This document shows positions 45,009-56,110 of a DNA stretch of 64,000 nt, piece after piece; positions within the stretch are counted from its first letter, which is position 1; each line of letters opens with the position of its first letter. A program made the position numbers and the translations under genes. The notes beneath the pieces are model-generated. The model was not told where the DNA came from, ran no database searches, and worked only from the letters and a program-made list of their open reading frames with translations. The DNA comes from Undaria pinnatifida (lineage: Eukaryota > Sar > Phaeophyceae > Laminariales > Alariaceae), in contig JABAKD010000006.1 in the NCBI GenBank assembly GCA_012845835.1, positions 7,424,637 to 7,488,636 on the forward strand. The letters run 5' to 3'.

Positions 45009-45945
45009 ATAATTTCGAGACAAAACGAAGCAGGTAGAGCCGTCCCTTTGGCCTTTGGCCCTGGCTTTAGCACGGCCGCTGACACTCCAGCCAGCCTCTG
45101 CTGTAGGCATGAACGAATGCGGTTTATTCGCAGCGAACTATCCCGCTGTGCTCGCTTCTATGTGGCCATTGTCCATGCCATTTCATGTCACCTCCCTTCT
45201 GTTTTGAGCTCGTCGTCGTACGGTTGAGGTACGAGGAAACCCGTACGTACTCGGTGAGAACAGCAGTATATACGACGAGCATGAACGCCAATTGACGACA
45301 TTGGCAAGCACAAAACAGCAGGTAGGTGTAGCAGCAGTAGCCGAAGGGCGAAACGTCTAGCACAAAATGCAGCAACTAGTAGCAACCAGAACTACAGCAG
45401 ATAGCTCAAAGTGCAGTGCGAGTGCCGTTGGCAAGTTTAGTCGTACACGCATCACTCTGTCCAATATATATAACAGAATCTCGAGACAAAACGAAGCAGG
45501 TAGAGCCGTCTCTTCGGCCTTTGGCCCTGGCTTTAGCACGGCCGCTGGCTTTAGCACGGCCGCTGACACTCCAGCCAGCCTCTGCTGTAGGCATGAACGA
45601 ATGCGGTTTATTCGCAGCGAACTATCCCGCTGTGCTCGCTTCTATGTGGCCATTGTCCATGCCATTTCATGTCACCTCCCTTCTGTTTTGAGCTCGTCGT
45701 CGTACGGTTGAGGTACGAGGAAACCCGCACGTACTCGGTGAGAACAGTAGTATGTACGACGAGCATGAACGCCAACTGACGACATAGGCAAACACACAAC
45801 AGCAGGTGTAGCAGCAGTAGCCGAAGGGCGAAACGTCTAGCACATAATGCAGCAACAAGTAGCAACAAGAACTACAGCACATAGCTCAAAGTGCAGTGCG
45901 AGTGCCGTTCGTTGGCAAGTTTAGTCGTACACGCATCACTCTCAA
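45009..45945 (+). repeat. 470-bp tandem duplication
   Basis: Two units start at 45009 and 45479 (TCGAGACAAAACGAAGCAGG) and are collinear to TCGTACACGCATCACTCT at about 45455 and 45944, with few differences. The second unit has an extra 18-bp copy of GGCTTTAGCACGGCCGCT. Low divergence suggests a recent event. The frames it carries are identical artefacts of duplication, with no domain. Confidence 0.92.
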
Positions 45946-46659
45946 GAGCCAACAAGAGGCAGGGCAGGGGCCCCCAACACAGAGACACGTGACAACCACG
46001 GCCAGCTGTCGATCGCGTAATTGGCCGGTAGTCCGTGCTTCGGTGGGTGTATCGGAAGTCGTTCGTAGTACTACTGCTGTAGACCGTCGAAAGACCACGT
46101 GACATGTGACATCCCGTTCTGGTGGCAGCCTCGCCAGTAGACCCCCCAAAATATGTTCACCTTTTCTTTTTCTTGGCCCCATGCACCCATTTCCTTCCCT
46201 TTCTCTTCTTTGCTTGTTTCTTTTTTCCAATTGACTTGCGTCTGTTGTGCGTATGCGTAGTGATAGATACTATTAATACGTGTGATATATACGTGGTAGT
46301 CTTTCTTGGGTGGCAAGCGGTATAGTCGGTTTTCCCAGGAGCGAGTAATGAGACGTATGCACCGGTCTTACTTTTATATGTTACTGGTGGAGTCATGAAT
46401 TGCGTCAGCTGTGATTTATGCGTGTACCACCTTGGGTTGTTTGTGTTTTTCCCTAGGGTATTCCTCTGCTCCATAGTGACTGGAACCAGTCCTGTGACCA
46501 CGGACTGGATTGTGCGAGTTAATGTGAGAACAACAACAACAACTAACTGAAATATTGCCTGTTTCTTGACCTTTCAGCTGCTTCCTGCAAATTTGGTTTT
46601 TCTGCCAACACGATTTTGAACCCTATGCAAAGATCCTGTTTTGTTTTAATCAATTGTCA
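45946..46659. other. Unassigned sequence
   Basis: No gene or known repeat recognised. Confidence 0.35.
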
Positions 46660-46995
46660 GCCGGCCGCCCCGGTGGTCTAGTGGTTTTACCCTCGAATAC
46701 CTCCAACGTTTGGTTGTCCTTGAGTTCGACACCCACCACGATGAAATTTGAGTTTATTTGCAAAAATGCAATCAAAAAAAGAGATCAACTGCAGCAGCTG
46801 AGAGCGCCTGCGAGGTACAATTCGACGCGAGTCGACGAGGGAAGAAAATGCTCGATTTTCCTTGCGGTAAAAATGAAGGCACGTGCCGAAGTGGGGAGGG
46901 AGGAGGAGGGCCCGCTATGTGACCCCGGATCTGAGTTACTACTGGGAGGGAGCGCGAGAATGGTGCAGGGATGATAAATGGGATGAAGAAAAAAA
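46660..46995 (+). mobile_element. SINE-2, plus-strand copy
   Basis: Head GCCGGCCGCCCCGGTGG with A-box TGGTCTAGTGG and B-box-like GAGTTCGACACC. The body is shared with 5412-5780 and the end is A-rich. The head's first 17 bases resemble those of SINE-1, so the two families may share a tRNA-derived promoter. Confidence 0.8.
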
Positions 46996-47641
46996 AATGT
47001 TGCAAAGAAAGGTATATGATTATTTCTACCAGTAAATAATATGTCAGTCTCTGGGAAATACGCACGGCACCATCAGCAGTCGTCATGGTAGAGACACTTC
47101 GGATATTATGTATTGAGGGGACGCGTCCGATTTCGACAACGTGAAAGCACCCACGAAGCAAGGATAGCAGACACACATATCCCGCCTTCTCGAGAAAAAA
47201 CAGAGAAGAAGCGCTACGCCAACCTCCCGTACGAGCAAAGCCACCCCCGCACCTATCTTAGACAACGCCGACGCAACGAGAGATCGCCCTCCTCTTCTTC
47301 GTTTTTCTCCTCGCCCGCAACCACGCAGACCAATCAATGCGACAGCCTTCACGTAACAAACAAAGCAATCTTCTTCCAGAACCTCGCCGGCTGACATAGC
47401 CCCATGCCGACGTTTGATGCAAACCGACTTTGCATCCTGTCGACTTCGAACCTCCACTGCCACGGGGACAGCAGTGCAGTCTCTTCATTAATGCCAAGGC
47501 CTCTTTCGTGTCGCCTAGAGGCGACGCAGGTTTTCAATAATAATACTATTTTCGGTATTTTTGTTTGATAGACGCCAACTTTTACTTGACGGCGCATTTA
47601 CCATGGTATGTTTCGCTTATCCTTGCCTTCTTTGTTGTATA
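46996..47641. other. Unassigned sequence
   Basis: Overlapping frames on both strands (for example 47083-47463 minus) show no recognisable domain. Confidence 0.35.
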
Positions 47642-47925
47642 ATACAAGATTCACTTGATAAAAGGATACATTTCCCTTCACAGCTGTCAGATTTTGTCCC
47701 CCTCAGAAACGGGTTTTATAGTTTCCGCGCACAGACTGACTAAAATCATCCTGTTGACCCTGATAGCTACACTGTAGTTGTAAGGGGAGTCGCCGACCTA
47801 TATCCTTAATGAGGACACACAACTCGTAATGCGCGCGATCGGAGTATCACACACAGCTTGCAAAGATGAGTTTCGACGAAATCTTCGATCTCACAGCTGG
47901 AGTGTATTTTCATTTTTTATAATAA
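47642..47925 (+). repeat. R1 dispersed repeat, copy lacking the C-rich end
   Basis: Almost identical to 8555-8828, starting at AAGATTCACTTGATAAAAGG and ending GCTGGAGTGTATTTTCATT. The high similarity implies recent spread of this R1 subtype. Confidence 0.92.
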
Positions 47926-48735
47926 TACTCCGTATTACGTTTTTTTTCTGTCAAATAATGACTTTCATAATCCCATGTTCGTATTGACCTCTTGGCACTA
48001 CTTTAAAGTTAAATGCATGCCAAATCGGACAGCTACACCTTAAGTTGTCGAAGTGCTGCCCTGCCCTACCCGAAGCATGGGCGCCGGCGAATGCCGGCGC
48101 CCATGCGGAGCCCTTGTATCGTATATGATAGTAGCATCTACTGTAGGTCCTGTCCATGTTTCTTTCGTTTCTAACCCGTGGGCGCGTATTGGGTTAACGA
48201 AGGACACTTTTGAATCACAAGTATTCGTTGAATCGAATTGAATTCGATTCGATTTGGTGGAAAGATGCCTGGTACGAAATTGGCGCCTATCGGGAAACCA
48301 CGTATTGCGTATTGTCAATGTTTTTTCCGATCGGAATAATACACAGATCTGCCGTGACGGCGATGCACCAACCATCGGCGTCTAGAAGTATCTTCTGTGT
48401 TTTCGGTAGTTTCGATTCTTCTTTGTCGAGGCACTTGGCTTATCGAGCTGTGGTGGCAAATATGGGCTTGCGACCGCCATTATTTGTCTTGAAGCGCCAC
48501 AGCCGGGGTACGCTATGATATGATCATAGCGCAGTATAGCCGTGAGCGCGGCTGTTGCCCCGGTCACCACTAATCGAGGTTTACGACTTGCCGCCTCTCT
48601 CGGTGGTGGTTTTGTCAATATTTTATATTCCCTTAAAGCTACGACAAAATTGCCTCGGGGACAATGGCCCAGTGAGAACATGCCATCCATGCAAGTTGGA
48701 TTAAATCCTCCAATTCAAATCGAACTCCCCCCTGA
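47926..48735. other. Unassigned, includes a perfect 14-bp-stem hairpin
   Basis: Apart from the hairpin at 48075-48106, nothing is recognised. TCGAATTGAATTCGATTCGA near 48233 is a short palindromic patch. Confidence 0.4.
48075..48106. other. Perfect GC-rich hairpin
   Basis: GCATGGGCGCCGGC, loop GAAT, GCCGGCGCCCATGC: a 14-bp perfect stem with a 4-nt loop and no mismatches. No T-run follows. It could be a very short palindromic insertion or a structured RNA element. Confidence 0.85.
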
Positions 48736-48739
48736 CGGG

Positions 48740-48960
48740 GTGTGCATTTACCCGGGTATTTCCCGTACCGGGAACTTCTGTAAGTTCTGTAGGGCATTCA
48801 TACACGTACCCGGAACTTCTGTAAGTTCTGTACGCCCGTGCCACAATACCAGGAACTTCTGGAAGTTCTGTAACACTTTTATAGCCGTACCCGAAACTTC
48901 TTGACGTTCTGTAAGACTCCCACCCTTACCCGGAATCCACAAACCCTACAGAACTTAAGC
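48740..48960 (+). repeat. Minisatellite based on ACCCGGAACTTCTGTAAGTT, second locus
   Basis: At least five variants of ACCCGGAACTTCTGTAAGTT with GTTCTGTA and CCGTGCCACAATACC between them, in the same order as at 43915-44305 but shorter. Confidence 0.8.
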
Positions 48961-49915
48961 GTGAAAGTTGTACTAAATAGATATAAACTCGTGTGCGGTG
49001 GCCGATACGACCAGCCCAAGCGGGTTCGCTTTCACGTACTTTTTGGCCCCACTAGCCCAGACAGGCTTTCTTCTGGCTGGACTGATCGGTCATAATTTGC
49101 AAGACTGAAAGTTTTCGGATGAATAGATAAGCATTTTCTCTAGCTTTCCACTAGCTCTTTGAAGAAGCTTTTCGTATCACCCGGTTTCTCGCCGGGTTTC
49201 TAGCTCTTTATCCCTAGCTCTTCTCGTATCGCCAGGCTTCTTGCCCGGTTTCTAACTCCTCAGCCCTAGCTTTAGCTACTACACCAGCGGTAGTAGTAGC
49301 TGGTAACTGCAGCCAATCACCCGAGACCTTCAAGCATATGCTCTTCATCTACGAGTAGCTTGAAACTTTAACTTTTTGATCGTTTTCTGTTCCAGCCTCG
49401 CAAATTTAAAGACGGCAAAACACTTCGGCAGTCGGGCGGCAGCCTCTCGCGACAGGAAGAAAGCTCTGTAACTGTGTCAACTGGACGTTTCGCTCGAACC
49501 ATATAGTACGCAACAATGTAAGCGCCATGTTGCTAAAAACTAAGGTAAAACCGCCGGAAGCTGCACAATAGACGCAAAGGAACCCAAGCCGTGCAAGCAG
49601 AAGCTCGACACAACTCGCCAAAACACGCAACCGTGACAAGAGTGTTGCTGGCTCCCCGAGTGCGGCCGCCGTCCCAGGCTTTTTCAGCTCGCCAATCGCT
49701 TTGACGCCACGTTTGGGCCAGTAATCTCGCTCAAAAGCTCGAGTGATCGGGCGTTGCGTGGTGTATTTTGGATGGGCCAGGGGAAGCTTGGCAGGGGTAC
49801 TCGACAACACGAGAAAGCGACACCACACTCCTCCTCATGTCAGAACTAGCACCTAACAAGCAGTTAACTGTTGGGGCTGGATTTCTGCACATACATACAT
49901 ACGTAAGTATGATAT
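48961..49915. other. Unassigned, includes a doubtful minus-strand frame
   Basis: A 140-codon frame at 49406-49828 (minus) with FERDYWPKRGVKAIGELKKP and a Leu-rich stretch is the longest frame here. I recognise no family and see no supporting start or splice context. A short CTAGCTCTT repeat lies at 49140-49275. Confidence 0.3.
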
Positions 49916-50292
49916 TGTTAAGGTATTAGAGGGGTATTAGTCCGTTTGACCACTTGCAAAAAGTTAACCAATAGGTTACCCACACTAAGCCTTATAGCAC
50001 TCCCTCACTGAAATGGCGGGATAGCAGGTCGGCCGGATATACGGACGGACGTGTCAATATCCAAGCGGTTTCATTTCCTGGGGATACCGGGGAGGGTTTT
50101 TTTCAAGTTCGACATGGGGAAAGTCTGAAAGCAATTATTATTGTGGATGATGGGATTTGAACCCCACGACCCAAAAAACTCATGGTCTGTCGACGACGCC
50201 ATTCGTTGAGGAACTAGTGAGGTATTAGTCCGTTTGACCACTTGCAAATGGTTGACCCGTAATAATAGTTACCCAAACTAAGCCTTATATCA
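49916..50292 (-). mobile_element. Small LTR element (TRIM-like), copy 2
   Basis: LTRs at 49916-49999 and 50204-50292 enclose the tRNA-like segment (GGATTTGAACC...ACGACGCCATT on the plus strand, about 50148-50203). No target duplication is obvious. It is more diverged than copy 1: the right LTR starts CGTT instead of TGTT and has an insertion near 50262. Confidence 0.8.
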
Positions 50293-51059
50293 AAATCGTA
50301 CTTGATGCGTAGGAGGACTGAAAACATGCATTATTTTTGGTTTGTCTTCTACTTGATTTCAGCATATATCTCCACAGTCTGGGGGCTCCGAAAAAAAAAA
50401 AGTTGTTTCGTTTGGCTGGTTCCGCAGGTTCTTCCAAAAACTGCACGAGGATTATTTGCTGCTGCTTGCTCCTGCTGCTGCTGATGATTTTTTTCTGTTT
50501 CGTTATCTTTCGCGTTTTTTTCTCCGCCATTTGAAGTGTTTAGGCTACGGCCGTATGGTGGCTGTATTATGCCAGGTATGAGATATCAAGCAAGCGGAGC
50601 AGCTACTATTACGTATACTGCTGTGCATAATACAAAACTGATGGTTGTGCTACTACTGCTGCTGCTATGAATACAATGCATCCATACATCGCTTTAAAAT
50701 AGGGTGGGGACGACGATAGAACACTCTCCTCGCTACGTAAACAAGCGAAGTGCGCGCACAAAAAAACGGCAGTATGCGTTTTTAGTCTTCTTGCGTCACC
50801 CTATTCTGCACCTAAATATCGATTGTAGTGATACCTTTCTTCGTGCGCAATTGGATTTGGACGTATTTTTACCTGCGCGTATTGTACGAGAGCTTTTTTT
50901 TTGGCGCTCTTTGTCTAATTGCTATTTACGCCCCCTTCGAAGGGTATATTTTGGTTTCTACTCTCACGCGCCCTGCTTCTATTCATTCCTCCCACCAACT
51001 ATCTGCTGTACGCGTGGTGCTAGGTCTAGACGACATACTATGCCAGAAACACTACACTA
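50293..51059. other. Unassigned sequence
   Basis: Contains a CTGCTGCTG patch (50458-50485) and, at about 51010-51035, the R1-associated TACGCGTGGTGCTAGGTCTA module. No gene. Confidence 0.4.
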
Positions 51060-51300
51060 TAAAAAGTAAAATGCACTCCTCAGATCTGTCAGATCAAATA
51101 TTTCGTTGAAACTCATGTTTGAGAGCTGTGTGTGTGACACTCCGATCGCGCGTACTACTGTGTGTGTCCTCATTATGGATACAGGTCGATGACTCCCCTT
51201 AGAACTAGCTTGTACCAAGGTCAACAGGGTGATATTAAGCAATCTGTGCGCGGAAACTCTTAAAGTTTTTTTTGAGGGGGACAAACCTTACGGCTGTGGA
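51060..51300 (-). repeat. R1 dispersed repeat, diverged copy
   Basis: AAAATGCACTCCTCAGATCTG, CGTTGAAACTCATGTTT, CTCCGATCGCGCGTACTAC, TGTGTCCTCATTATGGATA and GAGGGGGACAAACCTTACGG in R1 order. Confidence 0.85.
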
Positions 51301-51389
51301 AAACACCAGTTTATTTTGTATTCTGTTGTAGTCGTATGACCGGCGGTTATAGAGAGTATAGGTCGCATAAAAAATGAATCGGGGCTTAC

Positions 51390-52100
51390 TGCGCGCGTAA
51401 TGATGCTAGTAGATGATGGTGGGGGCGGCGGGGAAGGGGAGGGGGGCGCGGGGGGGGGGGCGTACCCATTCGTTGCTTGCCTTAACCTAAGTCATTTGAC
51501 CATCGACCACGCATCCTTTTCGAGACGGAGCACCGTTCCCACTCCTAATAGAGACACCTCCAACATTTGGGCGCTCATGACGCTTCTTCCATGTATTATA
51601 TAGAAATTTTGCTTGTCCTATCCCCGTTCTGTTTGGCCGTCTGCGACCACCATCTATCTCCTAGGGATCGCGATCGTTTTCTCGCTACTCTCTAGTCTAT
51701 CAAACTCTTCCATGTCACATACGTATAACTTCCATATCCCCTCCTCTAGTGCATCCCGTTCCGCCTTGTATAGTTCACACTCGAAATCCTACCATGTGAG
51801 TTTTACTCTCTGTTGTTGTGCAACACGAGCACACCTTTGTAAGGCGGGGAAGGGGGAGGAGGTTTATTTAAATTTTACCATATAAACATATGAATTGGCG
51901 CTAGTACTGCATGCATGGGTGGCTCGAAATATGAAGATATGACATCACCTGTCGGGTATAGTGTTTATAACTCTGGCGGATATTTAATTTTGGTGGGGCG
52001 GAGGGAGGGGGGCGGGGGAGTGGAGGCGTTGTTGGAGGGGGGGGGGAGGGGGTGTCGCAGGTGGATAGGAGAAAAATGTGCTATTTATACCTGCTGCATT
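51390..52100. repeat. G-rich modules related to the R1 extension
   Basis: G-rich tracts at 51417-51462 and 51994-52060 are separated by about 520 bp of ordinary sequence. GATATGACATCACCTGTCGG and a ...GCAGGTGGAT/ACCTGCTGCATT block recur, inverted, at 58570-58870 and 59585-60550. Confidence 0.65.
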
Positions 52101-52499
52101 CTAAATGCAGATATATACCCAATATTTCAAGGAAAATATATGAGGAGGGTAGAGCAAACTATGCGTTGAGTGGTTTTCACGTAGTGAATGCTATTGAAAC
52201 AAGCGGTTTTTTATTTCTGCAAAATAAGAAGAATCCTGCCAATCAATGGTACTTATGGTATGATGTTGTGTTGGTCTTCTTTACGTATGCTGGTATGAAG
52301 TAATTGAAGATCGTCCTGATGAATATACGATGGTGTCACCTGAGCCTCTCATAAAAAACCATTCATTGGGAAACTTAGTCTTTGGGTGCACCTGCCCTTT
52401 ATCGAACAACAATGCCTGGTTATGTCTAATCGGACAACCATGCCTAGCAATCTATGTGATAAGCAGATGACGATTTTGAAAGGTCGTATATAGGCCTAC

Positions 52500-52816
52500 T
52501 GTGAAGTTGCTAGGGGTGAGATTTGTGAAGTTGCTAGGGGCGAGATTTGTGAAGAAGCCAGGGGTGAGACACAGAGTATCCCTACAGGTCGACCAAGGGG
52601 GCATATCCCCGGTGTTACTCACTTTCGTAGCTCAAAACGGGAGAGAAGCAGCTTTCATTATTCCACCAGACTCGAAAATGACAACTGGGACGGGAGGCAC
52701 GAGTCTCTCCGTCTCCTGACTACCTCGAATATAAAACCGCCATCCTATCATATGAAAACGGCCAATTACCTCTCTAACTCAGGTAATTGCCGTTTTTTCA
52801 AGGCCGTACCTTAACA
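52500..52816 (-). repeat. 3' LTR of the gag-bearing element
   Basis: It carries three copies of the 24-bp edge unit TGTGAAGTTGCTAGGGG at 52500, 52524 and 52548; the 5' LTR has one. A hairpin with 16 paired bases and one bulge, AAAACGGC-C-AATTACCT with AGGTAATTGCCGTTTT (52755-52796), followed by TT, lies near the other edge. Confidence 0.8.
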
Positions 52817-52882
52817 ATAGCCCACCCTGATGAGTCGCATATGCAGAATGATGGAAGATTATGAAAACTCCGGTTCTACGAG

Positions 52883-54501
52883 CTAGATCATGAGTCGAAG
52901 ATGCGGCTCCTCAAAACCCACTCCTACACCCCTAGACGGCCTGTGGACCCGGTCGAAGCGCGTCACGAGCTGGCGTATCAGGAGGGTGAAGGCCTCAGGC
53001 CCAGATGCTCCTCCTGCCATAGCTCTTGACACCTCTTGCCTGCCATCACGGCCACCCCACCGTGCTCCGTGCTCGAGGTCGAAGACGATCTGGAGGAGGT
53101 GGACGAGCCGTCCCACGCTGAACGGCCTCTGGCGCTGTTCCGCCGCCCTCCGGTGCCTCCCCCAGAGACGCGGCCCCCACCCCGGTTTTTGCGACCCTAG
53201 GCGGCGTCCTGAGCCACCACCAGCACCCGACGTGCGTCGTTCGCCTCCACCACCACTGCCGCTCTCGCGGCGGTGATGGTGGTCGTCACCCCCACTATTT
53301 TTTCTGCCACCCCCGGAGCCACCACCCCCACGGTGGCGGTCCCCGCGATCGCGACTGTTGCGGTGTTGCTTTTTGTCACGGCGGCGTTCCTCCAACTCCT
53401 CCTCCGGAGTCGGCCATAAACCGGGTTTGTCGGCCTCGTCGTGAGCGATTCTCAGGGCCTTGACAAGGGCAAGGGTCGGGGCGGCTATCGTTTGTTCGGC
53501 ATAGGAGGTGCAATCCATGCGAGCCCAGGCCGCCTCCACTGACAGGGCGTCCGCGTGCAGCAATGCCTGCCATTCTGACGGGAGTAGGGCGGATGCCGTT
53601 TTCACCACCGCGATCATCAACTCCAGAGAGAACTCCACTCTCGGTTCAAACAACATGCACCCGATGCTGCCCTTGGAAAAGTCGTCGTCCCCGGGCGTGG
53701 TCGTTGGGATGCGACACCCTGCGGGCGCGTCGAAGACGAGGAGGCCGCGGTAGCTCCCTCCGCAGCCGACGCAACTGAGTGAGCGAGGGTTTGGCGCGCC
53801 CTCTCTGCCACCACAGACGCTTCCCACGCAGTGTTCTTGGCCTGCTCGATATCCTGGTCATACCGACGTCGGCGCGCTTCACGCTGGAATATCGTCTGTC
53901 TGGCGTCCTCCAGCGCCCGCTGGGTCTGCTTTGCCTCGGGCGCCAAGTCCGAGCGGCCACCATGGGCGCCCCAGTTCCGAGAGCGCTAGGGGTGGCGCTC
54001 TGTCGATCGCGGAGAGCCGATGTGGCGGCGGTGGTCCTCTGTCGAGCGCGGGGAGGCCAGCTGGTGGGGCTCCCTCGGGGCTGGCGAGAACTGGCGCCGA
54101 GACCTCCCCGAGCCTGGTGGAGGTTGGCTCGCCTCCTCCGCTGCGCGAACCGGCGAGTTGATCCTCTTTGTTGGTGAGCCTGGGTGGTGGCCTGGTGGCC
54201 CGTCCTCTGGCTCGCCACCGGAACGCCCCTCCGGAGGCTCCCCCATCCTCGAGTCGCGGGATCTCGAGCATGCTCTCCCTGTCTCACGGTCGATCAAAAT
54301 GGGGCGCGTGGAAGACCTCAGCCTGCCCGAGTAGCCCGCTTCCTCACTGGTAGACACGTTGTTGTCTGTACGGGGGGCAGCGGGGGGAGGGGGAGGGGGG
54401 AAGGGTGGGGGGACGGGAACGGCGCGAGAAGGAGCGATGGAGGCACATATATTGTTGTGGTGTCCCTGCTGCAAATAACGGCAATATCTGTGTGCCAGCA
54501 A
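52883..54501 (-). pseudogene. Gag-like ORF, frameshifted
   Basis: Minus-strand frames together describe a Gag-like protein. An N-terminal Pro/Arg/Ser-rich disordered part lies at 53986-54501. A charged helical segment (REARRRRYDQDIEQAKNTAW) lies near 53800-53945. A segment of folded appearance (CMLFEPRVEFSLELMIAVVK, then LPSEWQALLHADALSVEAAW) lies near 53440-53670. An Arg/Gly-rich basic tail (RDRGDRHRGGGGSGGG) comes last. This order of coiled-coil, capsid-like and basic nucleic-acid-binding parts suits Gag, but I see no CCHC knuckle and no certain family match. The last frame ends about 50 bp before the polypurine-like motif. High GC (about 65%) contrasts with the flanks. Confidence 0.55.
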
Positions 54502-54787
54502 ACACCAAGATATGTGTCTGGACTCCGTCCAGCATCAGTGGTAGCAGCACCCACGCCAACTAGCAGTATAAAAGGAGGACAGCGGTAAGAAGGGCACCAT
54601 CCACCAAACCCGCAACATAAGAGGAGCGCCCAGTCTGGCCATAGGGTATACGGGTAACGCCCGCACGAACCGCAGTAAAAGGGGCCAAGAACGGGCAGCA
54701 CTGACCCTAACCGCAGTGCAGGGAGGGGGGGCAGCACCTTAAAGGTATGCCTGCATCCATCGCACCAAACCAGGCAGAATTTGAGAC

Positions 54788-55027
54788 GCGTGCTACGATA
54801 GAGGTAGCACTTTTCGTCTGAAATGGTTTCTGAATGATGGGGCACTTTAGCGCAAAATCGTCGGAAATAGATAACTTGTACGCAGGATTCTCGTCGTGTA
54901 CCTAAGCCATGGGGTTTTTTATCCGGTGGCAGTTTTAATTTTGTCCAATAAAGTTTTGGGGGAGAGGTCTTAAGCTCCCAATAGAGATTCCTCCGAAAAA
55001 AAGTGGTGCACCTCTATCGTAGCACGC
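54788..55027 (+). mobile_element. MITE family A, copy 3, nested in the LTR element leader
   Basis: The termini GCGTGCTACGATAGAGGT and CACCTCTATCGTAGCACGC are nearly perfect inverted repeats. The interior matches copies 1 and 2 (TGGTTTCTGAATGATGGGGC, AAAATCGTCGGAAAT). It was inserted after the host element's arrays formed. Confidence 0.82.
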
Positions 55028-55029
55028 TT

Positions 55030-56110
55030 CTTAACCTAAGCGCAGTGTGTGGGGGTAGCACAGTAAAGGGTGGCCCAAAACGCCCGCGCCCATCGCACCA
55101 GAACAGGCAGCATTTCACCTAGGTGCAGTGTGGGGGAGAGGGTAGCGCAGTAAGGGTCGCCCAAAACGCCCATGTCTATCGCACTAAAACAGGCAGCATT
55201 TGCCCTAACCGTAGCGCAGGCGGGCAGCACAGCAGAGGGTCACACAGCCAACCGCATAAAAACGGGCAGCATTTGCCCTAGGTGCAGTGGAGGGAGGTAG
55301 TACAGCGGAGGGTCACACAGCTAACCGCATAAAAACGGGCAACATAACGCCCGAACGAGGCAGGCCACCCACCGGCCGCACTATAGAGGGACGGTCGCGC
55401 CTACAGTGGTGCTTTTTGCGGCATTATCGCTGCTGTGCCCGTAGGTAACGACAACACTAACCGCATTAAAATGGGCAGTAGAACGCCAAGACCAGCTGCA
55501 GAAAAGCGGCAGTATTGACCCTAGCGGCATTGTGAAAATGTAGTACGTACCTACCGCAAAAAGATGGACAGTATAACGCCCGAACAAAGCAGTTCATCCA
55601 CCAACCGCACTATAGAGGGACGGTCGCGCCTACAGCAGTGCTGCTAGCTGCATTATCGCTTATGTGCCCATAGGTACCGGCAACACCAACCGCACTAAAA
55701 TGGGCAGTATAACGCCAAGAGCAGCTGCTGCTGCAGACAAAGGGGCAGTATCGGCCCTAGCAGCATTGTGACAAGACTGTATGAACGCCCGCAGCCATAT
55801 AAAAAGGTTGGTTGCCCCCTAGTACCAGTACCAAAAGGACCGCATCCTCACTTCCGCTAGCAGTATAAAGCGCAGCATCTCCATCAACTGTAGCAACCGC
55901 GTTGTAACGGACAGTATCTGTCCCAACATCTGCAGAAAAAATGCCAGCGTCGACCCCAGCAGCATCGTGAAGGGCAGCACATGTACTAAAAGCAGTAGAA
56001 AGACAGAACCACGCCTGAACAGCTGAAAAAATGGTACCTACACCGACCGCACTATAAAGAGATGGTCACGTCGACAGCAGTGCAGTGTGCTGCAGTATCG
56101 CCGCTGTGCC
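55030..56110. repeat. Tandem arrays in the leader of the gag-bearing element
   Basis: A short unit of about 65 bp with CCGCATAAAAACGGGCAGCA and CCTAGGTGCAGTGN repeats at 55030-55350. A larger unit of about 230 bp with ACTATAGAGGGACGGTCGCG and AAAATGGGCAGTATAACGCC starts near 55376 and 55607, with a third diverged copy near 56045. Pieces of the short unit also occur before the MITE (54640-54730). Confidence 0.75.

Noticed and set aside
53779-54334. Plus-strand frames over the gag-like region
   Set aside because: GC-rich shadow frames; the minus strand carries the helical, capsid-like and Arg/Gly-rich order and fits the LTR orientation.
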